Below, one piece after another: positions 1 to 8,458 of a DNA stretch of 64,000 nt. Source of the DNA: Enterococcus sp. DIV0660C (GTDB lineage Bacteria > Bacillota > Bacilli > Lactobacillales > Enterococcaceae); contig NZ_JAFLWA010000034.1 of NCBI RefSeq assembly GCF_017316125.1, forward strand, positions 1 to 64,000, in the 5' to 3' direction. Below the pieces are notes generated by a model. The model worked only from the letters and a program-made list of their open reading frames with translations. It searched no databases and was not told where the DNA came from. The position numbers and the translations under genes are program-made. Positions within the stretch are counted from its first letter, which is position 1, and the number at the start of each line of letters is the position of its first letter.

Positions 1-772
1 TTTCATAATTTTTTTTTTTTTTTTTATCAGTTATTTTCTGATAATTTTTATTTTTTTCTGCTCTTTTATCTTTGAAATAGCCTTTTGCTTCATCCATTTC
101 TAAAACTTGTAGATTGTAAAGAAACCCGCCAATAAAACCTGTATTATAGTAATTCATTTTTTGACTATAAGGAATCCACAAGGCTGTTTTGTTATACGCT
201 TTTCGTAAAAGATTATTCGGGTTATTGAAACTACCGATGTACATCAACAAAATAACAGATAGAACGAAGACAGTTCCTCGTACAAGCTGAAAATGACGCC
301 TTTTTTTAAAACTGCGATATAACCCCCAAGCAAATAAGATGATTACTAAGCCAGCAACCCCCATTAAGACAAAAAATGTCGTTGAGCCTGCCATTTCTCT
401 CAACAAACCAAGTTCAGTAATCATTTTGATATCATCGGGATAAATGGGCTCTTGTCGATAACTCATCTTTAAATAGTCAGCTATCCCTAAAATCCCGATA
501 ATTGTTGTATACAAAATAGAACCAATCAAAACCGAACCGGCAACGCTACTTAGAAAGGCTAGAAAAACGAGTAAAACCAAACAAGCTAAAATAAACTTTT
601 CTGTATGCCAAGAAAACGCAAATTTCAATGCTAAGTCATAGGACAAATCATTTTGGCACCATTGTAAAAACAAATTACTCAAGACAACTAAAATAATCAC
701 ACCAATCGTAGTCAAACTAATTCGAATGATACTTTTTTGTTTGAGTGAAAGATCACTTATTCTTTTCTTCAA
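1..772 (-). CDS. LTA synthase-like membrane protein, N-terminal part (cut by window start)
   Basis: The N-terminal 257 codons of a larger gene that runs off the left edge. The start is a TTG at 772-770 with AAGGAG seven bases upstream; the nearby ATG at 788 is in another frame that stops after 11 codons. The visible part has several hydrophobic spans, then a loop resembling 'YRQEPIYPDDIKMITELGLL' and 'NYYNTGFIGGFLYN', which are typical of the membrane half of LTA synthase/phosphoglycerol transferase (sulfatase-fold) proteins. The catalytic extracellular domain would lie outside the window. A run of 17 A residues (coding strand, plus positions 9-25) encodes a poly-lysine stretch just after the last membrane region, which is where such proteins enter the linker to the enzyme domain. 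Family assignment is by recognition only. Confidence 0.75.
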   Translation of the reverse strand, partial: MKKRISDLSLKQKSIIRISLTTIGVIILVVLSNLFLQWCQNDLSYDLALKFAFSWHTEKFILACLVLLVFLAFLSSVAGSVLIGSILYTTIIGILGIADYLKMSYRQEPIYPDDIKMITELGLLREMAGSTTFFVLMGVAGLVIILFAWGLYRSFKKRRHFQLVRGTVFVLSVILLMYIGSFNNPNNLLRKAYNKTALWIPYSQKMNYYNTGFIGGFLYNLQVLEMDEAKGYFKDKRAEKNKNYQKITDKKKKKNYE

Positions 773-905
773 TTAATTGCTCCTTCATCGTCTACTTTAC
801 AAGCTTAAACGACTAATTTAAATTTGACTCACTCTCTTATTTTAGTAGCATCAAATTTGAATGTAAAGCAGTCACTGGCTAATTAAGAAAATAAAAATAA
901 CTCGA

Positions 906-2063
906 TTACACTTGTGGGTGAGCTAATAAACGCACGCGTTTGACATCTGCAATTGTTTCCAACTGGCGTTTAGCTTCTAATAAATTTTGGACATCTGTAC
1001 TCTCAATGTCTATAAGTGTATAGACGTACTCCTCTTTTTGATTACGCGTCATATTACCAATTGGCAAGACATTCTCCTCTAAGATCTTAAAAACTTCAGA
1101 TAAGATACCTTGTCTTTTTTGATAGAAAATTGTAAAACGATAGGGCGCACGAAAAATCATTCGCACAGTTGGAAAATTAACGGATGAACGAACTGTTCCA
1201 AATAGCAAATAGTTTCGTAGTGCCCGAATAGCTTCGCGACTGCTATCCGCTAAAGCTTCTTGTGTGGACCCACCCATATGCGGAAGCATCATGATTTTTT
1301 CATTTCCTAAAAATTCTTGTGCTGGAAAATCTGTTATGTATTTTGCCAGTTTTCCATTCTCAATAACTTGTAAAAGTGCTGTGTTATCCACAATTTCACT
1401 TCGTCCAACATTAATCAGAACAGCTTCTTCTTTCATTAAAGATAACTGTTCTTCCCCCAACAAACCGTTTGTGTCCGGTGTTGAAGGCAACATAATCACG
1501 ACGAAATCAGATAAGCGTAAAATATCAGGCAAGGGTAATTGTTCTACATAGTCTAACTCATGGTCTCTTCTAGCATAGCCCAAAACTTCCATGCCTAATT
1601 CATAACAGACTCGAGCAACTTCTCTTCCAATTGAACCCAATCCCAGTAAACCAATCACCTTGCCTTGCAATTCTTGACCAACAAACGGTTTTCGATTTGC
1701 TTCTGCTTGTTCTAATAAATTTTCTCCCTCTAATTTTTGAACCATCTCGCTTGCTTTGGTAACCGGGCGAACAGACAGAAACAAACAGCTTAGGACTAAT
1801 TCTTTAACTGCATTTGCATTCACACCAGGAGTATTCATCACGATCGTGCCATTTTCAGTAGCTTTTTGTACCTGAATCGTGTTGACACCCACACCAGCTC
1901 TTGAAATTGCTAGCAATTCTGGACTTATCCAGTCTTCTTCAACGACAGAGCTTCTTACGAGCAAGCCATGCGCGTTTTGTTTCTTCGTACGTTCAAAAAA
2001 TGGTCCTTCTAATTGTTTCAACTGTTCCTCTGCAATCTCATCAACGAACGAAATTCGGTACAT
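906..2063 (-). CDS. serA: D-3-phosphoglycerate dehydrogenase
   Basis: A 385-residue NAD-dependent D-2-hydroxyacid dehydrogenase that oxidises 3-phosphoglycerate, the first step of serine synthesis. The Rossmann motif GLGSIGREVARV is near residues 140-151. The substrate-binding Arg lies in NVGRSEIVD, although the usual following Gly is Ser here. The catalytic Glu is in DFPAQEF and the catalytic His in LPHMGGST. The C-terminal 80 residues look like an ACT domain (serine feedback). This short form is usual in lactobacilli and enterococci. The start is supported by AAGGAGG upstream. No serC or serB follows, so the rest of the pathway is elsewhere or absent; the sdaAB-sdaAA serine dehydratase lies far downstream. 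Confidence 0.88.
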   Translation of the reverse strand: MYRISFVDEIAEEQLKQLEGPFFERTKKQNAHGLLVRSSVVEEDWISPELLAISRAGVGVNTIQVQKATENGTIVMNTPGVNANAVKELVLSCLFLSVRPVTKASEMVQKLEGENLLEQAEANRKPFVGQELQGKVIGLLGLGSIGREVARVCYELGMEVLGYARRDHELDYVEQLPLPDILRLSDFVVIMLPSTPDTNGLLGEEQLSLMKEEAVLINVGRSEIVDNTALLQVIENGKLAKYITDFPAQEFLGNEKIMMLPHMGGSTQEALADSSREAIRALRNYLLFGTVRSSVNFPTVRMIFRAPYRFTIFYQKRQGILSEVFKILEENVLPIGNMTRNQKEEYVYTLIDIESTDVQNLLEAKRQLETIADVKRVRLLAHPQV

Positions 2064-2194
2064 AAAAACGCCTCCTTTTTATCAGTATCTCTGATTACCG
2101 AAATTTAGACAAGAATTAACTTCTACTAACCATCCGTCGTTATTCCATTCGTTTTCTAAGCAGAACAGTTTGTCTCCTTCATAAAGAAATACAA

Positions 2195-3031
2195 TCAACT
2201 TTCTTTCAAAAGAATCTGATTCAACAATGCTTTTGACACACCATTTTCATCATTGGTCAAAGTTTGGAGATTTGCCTCTTTAATCACTTCTTCTGGTGCA
2301 TTGCCCATTGCCACACCCAGTCCAGATAATTTGATCATAGGCAAATCGTTAAAATTATCCCCAATTGCCATCGTACTTTCCAAAGGAATTTGATAGTAAT
2401 CTGCCACAGTCGTTAACGCTTTTTCTTTCGATACCTCATAGTGGGTAACTTCAAGATAATTTTTCTTTGATAAATAAAACGAACTAGTTTCCAGATTTAA
2501 TGTTTCACAAACTTTTTTTAATTTCTTAATTTCTGGCGTTGCCCCTATCAATAATAGTTTATGCACAGGTAGCCTTTGTTCTAAAAGTAGTTGGGTAAGA
2601 CTGGCTACAATTGGTTCCAGTTTCGTGATGGCAGCTTCTTGTGCTACCCATTCATCCACTGCCTCTACATACCAGTCACTTCCTGAATATAAACTAATTG
2701 AGATGTCTTTGAATTGTTTTGTTAATAGTCCAATGAGCTGAAGCGTTTCTTCTATATTCAATTCTTGACTAAAAATTTGTTGAAATTGATCATTTTCTAC
2801 CTCTCGAACAATCAAGGCACCATTGTAACAAGCCATTGGGTATTCAGTGATTTCCAATTTCTTAGCAATGGCCTGCATTCCCTTAGGTGATCTGGCAGAT
2901 GCCAAGACAAAAGGAATCTTTTTAGTTTTGAGCTGTTTCAAACGAACAGCTAATTCGTCATCAATTTTGTGTTGGCTAGTTAAAATCGTTCCGTCAATAT
3001 CACTCATTACTAGTTTGATTTTTTGTGTCAT
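2195..3031 (-). CDS. Cof-type HAD-IIB family phosphatase
   Basis: A 278-residue cytoplasmic phosphatase of the Cof/HAD-IIB family. Motif I is DIDGTIL (residues 11-17), motif II a Ser in VLASARSP, and motif III/IV is GDNFNDLPMIKLSG near residue 240. The central insert is the C2B cap that sets specificity. Such proteins dephosphorylate sugar phosphates, nucleotides or cofactors, and the substrate cannot be read from sequence. RBS AGGTGAAG precedes the ATG. It lies 131 bp upstream of serA on the same strand, so the two may be cotranscribed. Confidence 0.85.
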   Translation of the reverse strand: MTQKIKLVMSDIDGTILTSQHKIDDELAVRLKQLKTKKIPFVLASARSPKGMQAIAKKLEITEYPMACYNGALIVREVENDQFQQIFSQELNIEETLQLIGLLTKQFKDISISLYSGSDWYVEAVDEWVAQEAAITKLEPIVASLTQLLLEQRLPVHKLLLIGATPEIKKLKKVCETLNLETSSFYLSKKNYLEVTHYEVSKEKALTTVADYYQIPLESTMAIGDNFNDLPMIKLSGLGVAMGNAPEEVIKEANLQTLTNDENGVSKALLNQILLKES

Positions 3032-3210
3032 TTTTCTTCACCTACTAAATGATTATTTTTTCAATTTTATAATTGGCATTCCTTGCTAATAATTGAAAAC
3101 TTCTTCGAAACATATTTCTCATTTTTTTTGATTTCTCCTTTTATTATAACGTTTTCCGCTATTCTTTGTATTTCTTTATTGGGACTTGTAAAATATAACT
3201 TGCTCGAAAC

Positions 3211-3250
3211 AAAAAAGAAGTCTGAGAATTTTTAAATTCTCAGACTTCTT
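3211..3250 (-). terminator. Intrinsic terminator of pncB-nadE
   Basis: A perfect inverted repeat (AAGAAGTCTGAGAATTT, loop, and its complement) at 3215-3250 is followed on the minus strand by a T-run at 3216-3211. It lies directly after the nadE stop. Confidence 0.9.
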
Positions 3251-3258
3251 CAAAGCCT

Positions 3259-4083
3259 TTACTTCCAAAAGTCATCGAAAACTGTGATTGGTAGATGACG
3301 TTTATGTTTGGTTTTGTTCCACCAAGCTTCAAGGGTTTCTTGCGCATGTTCAGGAATTTCTTTTCCTTCTAAATAATCATCAATTTGATCATAAGTGATA
3401 CCTAAAGCAACTTCATCCGCAATCAATGGTTTACCATCTTCCAAGTCAGCTGTTGGGATTTTAGTGTACAATTCGGTTGGGGCGCCTAATTCTTTTAAGA
3501 GGGTTTTTCCTTGTCGTTTATTCAAACGAAAAAGTGGCAAGATGTCCGCCCCACCATCACCAAATTTTGTAAAGAATCCTGTAATATTTTCTGCTGCATG
3601 GTCTGTCCCTAAGACGGCACCAAATTTTGCACCAGCAATGCCATATTGGGTAATCATTCGTTGACGTGCTTTGATATTGCCTTTGTTAAAATCACTGATT
3701 TCGATACCTGCTTCAACTAATGAAGAAACTTGTGCATCCACGGCTGGTTTGATATCAACACGTAAACTCACATCAGGCTGAATAAAATCCAATGCAGCTT
3801 TTGCATCTTCTTCATCCGCTTGTTCGCCATAAGGTAAGCGAACAGCAACAAATTGATAACTGTCATCCTGTGTTTCTTCACGCATTTCAGACATTGCTAA
3901 TTGTGCCAGACGGCCAGCTAAAGTTGAATCTTGTCCGCCACTGATCCCTAAAACAAATGTTTTGATAAATGGATATTTTTTCAAGTAGTCTTTCAAGAAA
4001 TCCACACTTCGACGAATTTCTACTTGCGCATCAATGACAGGTTTCACGCCTAATTCTTTGATGATTTCTTGTTGTAAACTCAT
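3259..4083 (-). CDS. nadE: Ammonia-dependent NAD synthetase
   Basis: A 274-residue NH3-dependent NAD+ synthase that converts deamido-NAD, ATP and ammonia to NAD+, the last step of NAD synthesis. The ATP-PPase P-loop SGGQDS is at residues 48-53, and [26 protein letters not shown] is the conserved NaAD/ATP site. Length matches the short, glutaminase-less bacterial form. It starts 25 bp after the pncB stop, so the two form a salvage operon from nicotinic acid to NAD. Confidence 0.95.
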   Translation of the reverse strand: MSLQQEIIKELGVKPVIDAQVEIRRSVDFLKDYLKKYPFIKTFVLGISGGQDSTLAGRLAQLAMSEMREETQDDSYQFVAVRLPYGEQADEEDAKAALDFIQPDVSLRVDIKPAVDAQVSSLVEAGIEISDFNKGNIKARQRMITQYGIAGAKFGAVLGTDHAAENITGFFTKFGDGGADILPLFRLNKRQGKTLLKELGAPTELYTKIPTADLEDGKPLIADEVALGITYDQIDDYLEGKEIPEHAQETLEAWWNKTKHKRHLPITVFDDFWK

Positions 4084-4108
4084 GTTTTTTCCCCCTCAGC
4101 GATTTTAC

Positions 4109-5581
4109 TCATGCTTCATTGTGTAGCTCAGCAACGCTTTTTTTCATTCGTTCCATAATAGACATCTTATGATTCCAGCATTCTGTTGATAGATCGACTG
4201 GATATTTTTGTGGGTTCAAATCACGTTTATACTCTTCCCATAGAGAATCCAGATTTTCACGTGCATACTCTTTGATTTCATTTAAACTTGGCAATGAATA
4301 GACTAACTTACCTTCAACGAAAATATCTTGTAACATCGGACGCGCAGAAAAATCGCGTACCGTTTTATTGATAAACGTGTGAACAGGATGGAACATGAAG
4401 ATTTCTTCTTCCTTACGAGGATCTTCATTCCACAATGTGACATAGTCACCTTCAGATTTCCCATCAAAGTTCCGTGTGATACGCCAAACTTGCTTTTTCC
4501 CTGGCGTTGTTACTTTTTCTGCGTTGCTAGATAATTTGATGGTATCGATCATTTTTCCCTCTTCGTTTTCAATCGATACTAATTTGAACACCGCTCCTAA
4601 TGCCGGTTGATCATAAGCTGTAATCAACTTAGTGCCAACACCCCAAACATCAATTTTAGCCTTTTGCATTTTTAAATTTAGAATTGTTGCTTCATCTAAA
4701 TCGTTAGAAGCATAGATTTTTGCATCTGTAAATCCTGCCGCATCTAACTGTTCACGTACACGTTTTGAAATATATGCCATATCACCACTATCGATTCGAA
4801 CACCTTGAAAATTGATTTTATCGCCCATTTCTTTTGCTACTCGAATCGCACTTGGCACACCTGACTTCAATGTATTATACGTATCAACTAAAAAGACACA
4901 GTCTTTATGTGTTTTTGCGTAAGCCATGAAGGCATCATAATCGTTTCCATAGGATTGAACCAATGAATGAGCATGCGTTCCACTCGCAGGAATACCAAAA
5001 ATTTTCCCAGCACGCACATTACTTGTCGCATCGGCACCACCAATGAAGGCCGCACGTGTTCCCCAAACTGCTGCATCCAGTTCTTGCGCACGCCTTGTCC
5101 CAAACTCCAATAGTGGATCATCACCAATAACGGATTTGATTCGGGCTGCTTTCGTAGCAATCAATGTTTGAAAATTGACCATATTCAGTAGCGCTGTTTC
5201 AACCAATTGACAATGTGCTAGTGGTCCTTCTACTTGAATAAGTGGTTCATTGTTAAAGACGATTTCGCCTTCAAGCATTGAACGAACAGTTGCTTTAAAT
5301 TCAAATTCTTTTAAATAAATAAGGAAGTCTTCTGGGTAGTTACCCTCTTCTCGTAAATAATCAATATCTGATTCGCTGAAAGTTAAGTTTTCTAAATACT
5401 GAACCAAACGTTCCAGACCAGCAAAGACAGCATAACCATGGTTAAAAGGCATTTCTCGAAAGTAACATTCAAAAACGGCATGTAAATCTGCGCGACCTAA
5501 TTCCCAGTATGTCTGCATCATATTGATTTGGTACAAATCAGTGTGTAGCGTCAAACTGTCATCTGGGTAAATTTTATTCAT
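4109..5581 (-). CDS. pncB: Nicotinate phosphoribosyltransferase
   Basis: A 490-residue enzyme that joins nicotinate and PRPP to give nicotinate mononucleotide. Family blocks seen are LHTDLYQINMMQTYW at the N-terminus, the LEFGTRRAQ block, IPASGTHAHS with the active-site His, VDTYNT and GVRIDSGD. It is the first gene of the pncB-nadE pair. RBS GAGGAG lies 10 bases before ATG, and a TATAAT box (plus 5622-5627 read on the minus strand) suggests its promoter. The gene is divergent from the small LexA-box gene at 5839. Confidence 0.95.
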   Translation of the reverse strand: MNKIYPDDSLTLHTDLYQINMMQTYWELGRADLHAVFECYFREMPFNHGYAVFAGLERLVQYLENLTFSESDIDYLREEGNYPEDFLIYLKEFEFKATVRSMLEGEIVFNNEPLIQVEGPLAHCQLVETALLNMVNFQTLIATKAARIKSVIGDDPLLEFGTRRAQELDAAVWGTRAAFIGGADATSNVRAGKIFGIPASGTHAHSLVQSYGNDYDAFMAYAKTHKDCVFLVDTYNTLKSGVPSAIRVAKEMGDKINFQGVRIDSGDMAYISKRVREQLDAAGFTDAKIYASNDLDEATILNLKMQKAKIDVWGVGTKLITAYDQPALGAVFKLVSIENEEGKMIDTIKLSSNAEKVTTPGKKQVWRITRNFDGKSEGDYVTLWNEDPRKEEEIFMFHPVHTFINKTVRDFSARPMLQDIFVEGKLVYSLPSLNEIKEYARENLDSLWEEYKRDLNPQKYPVDLSTECWNHKMSIMERMKKSVAELHNEA

Positions 5582-5723
5582 CTGTTTAATACTCCTCTTG
5601 GCGATTTTTCATTTCCTAACCATTATATCAAAAAAACGAAATAGGAAAAGAAAACTTGATTTTTTTCCGAAAATATCAATTTTATATTCTTCAATCATTT
5701 TCATTTTTTCTTCTATGAATGGA

Positions 5724-5752
5724 TTGACAGAGATACGAACATATGTTCTAAT
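5724..5752 (+). promoter_or_regulatory. Promoter with LexA (SOS) box
   Basis: TTGACA (5724-5729), a 17-bp spacer and TCTAAT (5747-5752). The spacer holds CGAACATATGTTC (5736-5748), whose GAACATATGTTC core is a perfect 12-bp palindrome. It matches the Gram-positive LexA/DinR consensus CGAAC-N4-GTTCG and would block polymerase when bound. The only gene downstream is the 76-residue ORF at 5839. Confidence 0.8.
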
Positions 5753-5838
5753 TGATTTGTAAAAGATTTCAATTTATTTTGTTATTAATTCATTTATTCG
5801 TGCACTCTATTTAGACAGTATCGATTAAGGAGGCCGGT

Positions 5839-6069
5839 ATGCGTACAATCACACAACACTTTGAAACAGTTATTATCACTGCTTATATCGCAAAGCAAAA
5901 GATTATCGTTGAGCGCTTGGATCATAGTTATGCAGAAGGATTTGTTCAACCAACCATCACACCTGATGGCTTCTATATTGATGAGCATTTTATCCAATGG
6001 GAACAGATTTCAACGATTTGCTTAGCTGAACAATATTTTCATTTTTGGAAAGAAATTATTCAAAAATAA
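5839..6069 (+). CDS. Small protein, likely SOS-induced, YolD-like fold suspected
   Basis: A 76-residue ORF with an excellent ribosome site (AAGGAGG, 7 bases before ATG), a strong promoter and its own terminator, so it is very likely translated. There is no signal peptide or membrane span. The alternating pattern (FETVIITAYI..., then 'GFVQPTI...GFYIDEHFIQWEQISTICL') resembles the C-terminal part of YolD-like proteins, which usually sit beside UmuC-type polymerases. No polymerase gene lies nearby. The link to DNA damage comes from the LexA-type box, and the YolD resemblance is inference. Confidence 0.7.
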   Translation: MRTITQHFETVIITAYIAKQKIIVERLDHSYAEGFVQPTITPDGFYIDEHFIQWEQISTICLAEQYFHFWKEIIQK

Positions 6070-6104
6070 AAAAACTTCTCAGTTTTTTACTGAGAAGTTT
6101 TTTT
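6068..6104. terminator. Bidirectional intrinsic terminator
   Basis: AAACTTCTCAG-TTTTTTA-CTGAGAAGTTT flanked by A and T runs. It serves the SOS-box gene on the plus strand and the convergent 118-residue gene on the minus strand. Confidence 0.9.
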
Positions 6105-6105
6105 A

Positions 6106-6462
6106 TTATATATTGGCTACGTTTTGTTCGATGATCACAATATCTTTATTTGGACGTTTGAATTGGAGGCCGGCCCTTTCCAATTCTTGTTTGACTCCGA
6201 CATGAACAGATACCTCTTCCCGTGCTACTTTCAAAATTCGGCGAATAGCATAGTCGATTTCTTGTTTTGTGATCTTCTTTTTCGTATTAATCATCACCAA
6301 CTGGATCTTATCGTATGTATCTACATATAAAATTTGTGTACGATCTAGTGCGTAGAATTTGTAATAGTTGATTGTTTGATCTCCAAAAAAGAAATTCACT
6401 ATTTTTGGGTAAAATGTCTTGATATTTAGATTACTATTGATTGGTGTTTCAACTAATTTCAT
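6106..6462 (-). CDS. DUF1827-like conserved protein
   Basis: A 118-residue cytoplasmic protein starting MKLVETPINSNLN. It looks like the DUF1827 family found in enterococci and lactococci, a group with no known function. It has a mixed alpha/beta pattern with a basic helix (KKKITKQEIDYAIRRILKVAREE) near residues 60-85. It follows the HAD phosphatase at 6486 by 23 bp on the same strand, so the two are probably one transcript. Family call is moderate. Confidence 0.65.
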   Translation of the reverse strand: MKLVETPINSNLNIKTFYPKIVNFFFGDQTINYYKFYALDRTQILYVDTYDKIQLVMINTKKKITKQEIDYAIRRILKVAREEVSVHVGVKQELERAGLQFKRPNKDIVIIEQNVANI

Positions 6463-6485
6463 CTCATCCCTCTTTTTCTTTTTAC

Positions 6486-7334
6486 TTATAGAACATGTTC
6501 AAAAATAAACTGACCGACGCCACCTTCACTACAACTTGGTGCAATCATATGACTATTTTCTTTTACATTCCTTGCAGCGTTTTCCACAGCAACAGGCACA
6601 TCAACAACAGCTAACATAGCTAAGTCATTTTCTCCGTCCCCAATACCATAGCTGGTCGCTAATGGATAGTCTGATAAATAATTGGTGATAGCACTTCCTT
6701 TTGTACTATTAGGATGCACAATTTCTAAGGTCTTTATAAATGAATGAAATACAAGTAACTCTGTTTCTTGTAAAGAAGATCGAATCACTTCATGACGCTC
6801 GTCATCTGCTTCCATCAATTCGATTTTGACCACGACTGTTTCAGGTCTTTCGGAAAGATATTTTGCAATATCTTCCGTATGTACGCAATCGTTTTCAAAA
6901 TATTGTTCTTTATAATCCATGATTCGTTTACCTTGTTCTCCAAGTTTTTCTAATGATTCTCGCAGCGCACTTAGCTGTTTCGTGTATTCTTTTGTTGGGC
7001 GTATCACCACACCACGATCTGTATGAACAAAGTATAAAATTTCTTGCTTTTCTAAAATTTGAATCACTTCTTTTGTTTCTTGGTGCGTTAGGGTGCTAGT
7101 GTAACGCTCAGGCTCACCTACTTTTTTTATGCCTGCACCATTTCCAAAAATAACATCACAATCAATTAACAACTCGTCATTCATTTGCTTGACTAGGTCA
7201 TATCCTCGTCCTGTGACAAAAACGAAATGATCTCCCTTTGCTTGCAGTGCTTGAATGGCTTCGCGATTAATCGATGGGATTTCTTTTCCTAGCTCTTGAA
7301 ACGTACCATCAATATCTGAAAAAACAATGTTCAT
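6486..7334 (-). CDS. HAD-IIB family hydrolase (Cof-like)
   Basis: A 282-residue phosphatase with motif I FSDIDGTF (residues 4-11), motif II VFVTGRG and motif IV GIGDGENDLAMLAVV near residue 235. The central cap is of the Cof/C2B type. The substrate is unknown. It is a second, distinct member of the family in the window; the one at 2195 differs throughout the cap. RBS AAGGAGAA precedes ATG. The gene is divergent from the MerR regulator at 7457. Confidence 0.85.
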   Translation of the reverse strand: MNIVFSDIDGTFQELGKEIPSINREAIQALQAKGDHFVFVTGRGYDLVKQMNDELLIDCDVIFGNGAGIKKVGEPERYTSTLTHQETKEVIQILEKQEILYFVHTDRGVVIRPTKEYTKQLSALRESLEKLGEQGKRIMDYKEQYFENDCVHTEDIAKYLSERPETVVVKIELMEADDERHEVIRSSLQETELLVFHSFIKTLEIVHPNSTKGSAITNYLSDYPLATSYGIGDGENDLAMLAVVDVPVAVENAARNVKENSHMIAPSCSEGGVGQFIFEHVL

Positions 7335-7403
7335 TGATTTCTCCTTTTCCTTTTCTTATAAAATAGTATAACATAATTTTTAATAGGATTTTGAATTTTT
7401 TCC

Positions 7404-7434
7404 TTGACCTTCTCGTTACGTGAGGGAGTATTCT
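7404..7434 (+). promoter_or_regulatory. MerR-type promoter with 19-bp spacer and operator
   Basis: TTGACC (7404-7409) and TATTCT (7429-7434) are separated by 19 bp, the overlong spacer typical of MerR-activated promoters. The spacer region carries an imperfect dyad CCTTCTCGT-TACG-TGAGGG centred on 7417. The regulator just downstream probably controls its own promoter. Confidence 0.75.
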
Positions 7435-7456
7435 AGCAATTGTCAGGAGGGAAAAA

Positions 7457-8218
7457 ATGGAATATACAATTAAAAAAATAGCAGAGTTATCCGGTGTCAG
7501 TCCCCGAACATTACGTTTCTATGATGAAATTGGATTGCTTAAACCAGCTAAGATCAACTCTTCTGGTTATCGCATCTATGGTGCAAAAGAGATTGATCGG
7601 CTTCAACAGATTTTATTTTATCGCTCACTTGAGTTCAAACTTGAACAAATTCAGGAATTACTAAACCAACCAGACTTTGATCAACAACAAGCATTACGTA
7701 ACCATCAGCAACTGCTATTAAAGAAACGTGCACAAATCGACGCCCTTTTGACAACTGTTCAAAAAACACTTACTAGTTACGAAGGAGGAATAACCATGTC
7801 AGACCAAGAAAAATTCGAAGGATTTAAACAACAAAAAATCAGCGAAAATGAAGAACAATTTGGACAAGAGATCCGAGAAAAATATGGCGAAAAAACAGTT
7901 GAGGAAGCCAATCAAAAATGGGCAAATATGACTGAGCAACAATTTCAAGAAATGCAGGTAATTGAAGAACAGCTTTTAACAGATTTAGCAACTTATCTTA
8001 CACAGCCGGAACTAGATCAACCACTAGCGAAGGCCATTTTTGACGCGCACAAAGAATGGTTAGCATTTAGTTGGTCTACTTATACACCACAAGCTCACCA
8101 AGGCTTGGGACAAATGTATCTAGCAGATGAGCGCTTTACCGCTTATTATGATGATCGCAGTGGAAATGGTGCAACCAAAGCATTGAATGAAATCATTCAA
8201 TATTATACGAATAAATAA
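7457..8218 (+). CDS. MerR family regulator with C-terminal TipAS-type domain
   Basis: A 253-residue regulator. Residues 1-70 form a MerR winged helix (IKKIAELSGVSPRTLRFYDEIGLLKP), residues about 75-110 the dimer coiled coil, and residues 114-253 a TipAS-like domain (KYGEKTVEEANQKWANMT... and the final ALNEIIQYYTNK). In this family the C-terminal domain binds bulky drug-like ligands. An in-frame ATG at 7796 (residue 114) has its own AAGGAGG, so the domain alone may also be made. RBS AGGAGG precedes the main ATG. Confidence 0.9.
   Translation: MEYTIKKIAELSGVSPRTLRFYDEIGLLKPAKINSSGYRIYGAKEIDRLQQILFYRSLEFKLEQIQELLNQPDFDQQQALRNHQQLLLKKRAQIDALLTTVQKTLTSYEGGITMSDQEKFEGFKQQKISENEEQFGQEIREKYGEKTVEEANQKWANMTEQQFQEMQVIEEQLLTDLATYLTQPELDQPLAKAIFDAHKEWLAFSWSTYTPQAHQGLGQMYLADERFTAYYDDRSGNGATKALNEIIQYYTNK
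7782..8218 (+). other. Internal ribosome site and start for the TipAS-like domain
   Basis: GAAGGAGGAATAACC immediately precedes an in-frame ATG at 7796-7798. This gives a near-perfect Shine-Dalgarno match at 8-base spacing in the middle of the MerR gene, exactly at the domain border. Translation from it would yield a free 140-residue ligand-binding domain, as known for tipAL/tipAS in Streptomyces. That the site is used is inference. Confidence 0.65.
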
Positions 8219-8300
8219 TGATTACTTTTTGATCCTTTATCCGTTCTAGGAAAAAATGAATGGATTATTTCATTCCATTCTGTTTTGATTTATCCGAAGA

Positions 8301-8395
8301 AAAAAACTGGGATAGCCTACTCAAGTGTCCATCAAAAGTTCCATTTGAAAATCGAACTTTTTGTGGCATCACGTAAAGCTATTCCAGTCTTTTTT
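8301..8395. terminator. Large structured terminator-like element
   Basis: Outer arms AAAAAACTGGGATAGC (8301-8316) and GCTATTCCAGTCTTTTTT (8378-8395) enclose an inner hairpin AAAAGTTC/GAACTTTT (8334-8341 and 8354-8361). The T-run at the end suits the MerR gene on plus, and the A-run at the start suits the LacI gene on minus. The 61-base interior is unusually long for a plain terminator. Confidence 0.6.
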
Positions 8396-8458
8396 ATTAT
8401 TTTATAACCAGATCTCTAACCACTAATCATTTTTTCTATTAGTTCGTTCCAATTACTT

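Noticed and set aside
5794-5997. 67-codon minus-strand ORF
   Set aside because: It overlaps the SOS-box gene antisense, with no RBS and an unlikely Cys-rich composition.
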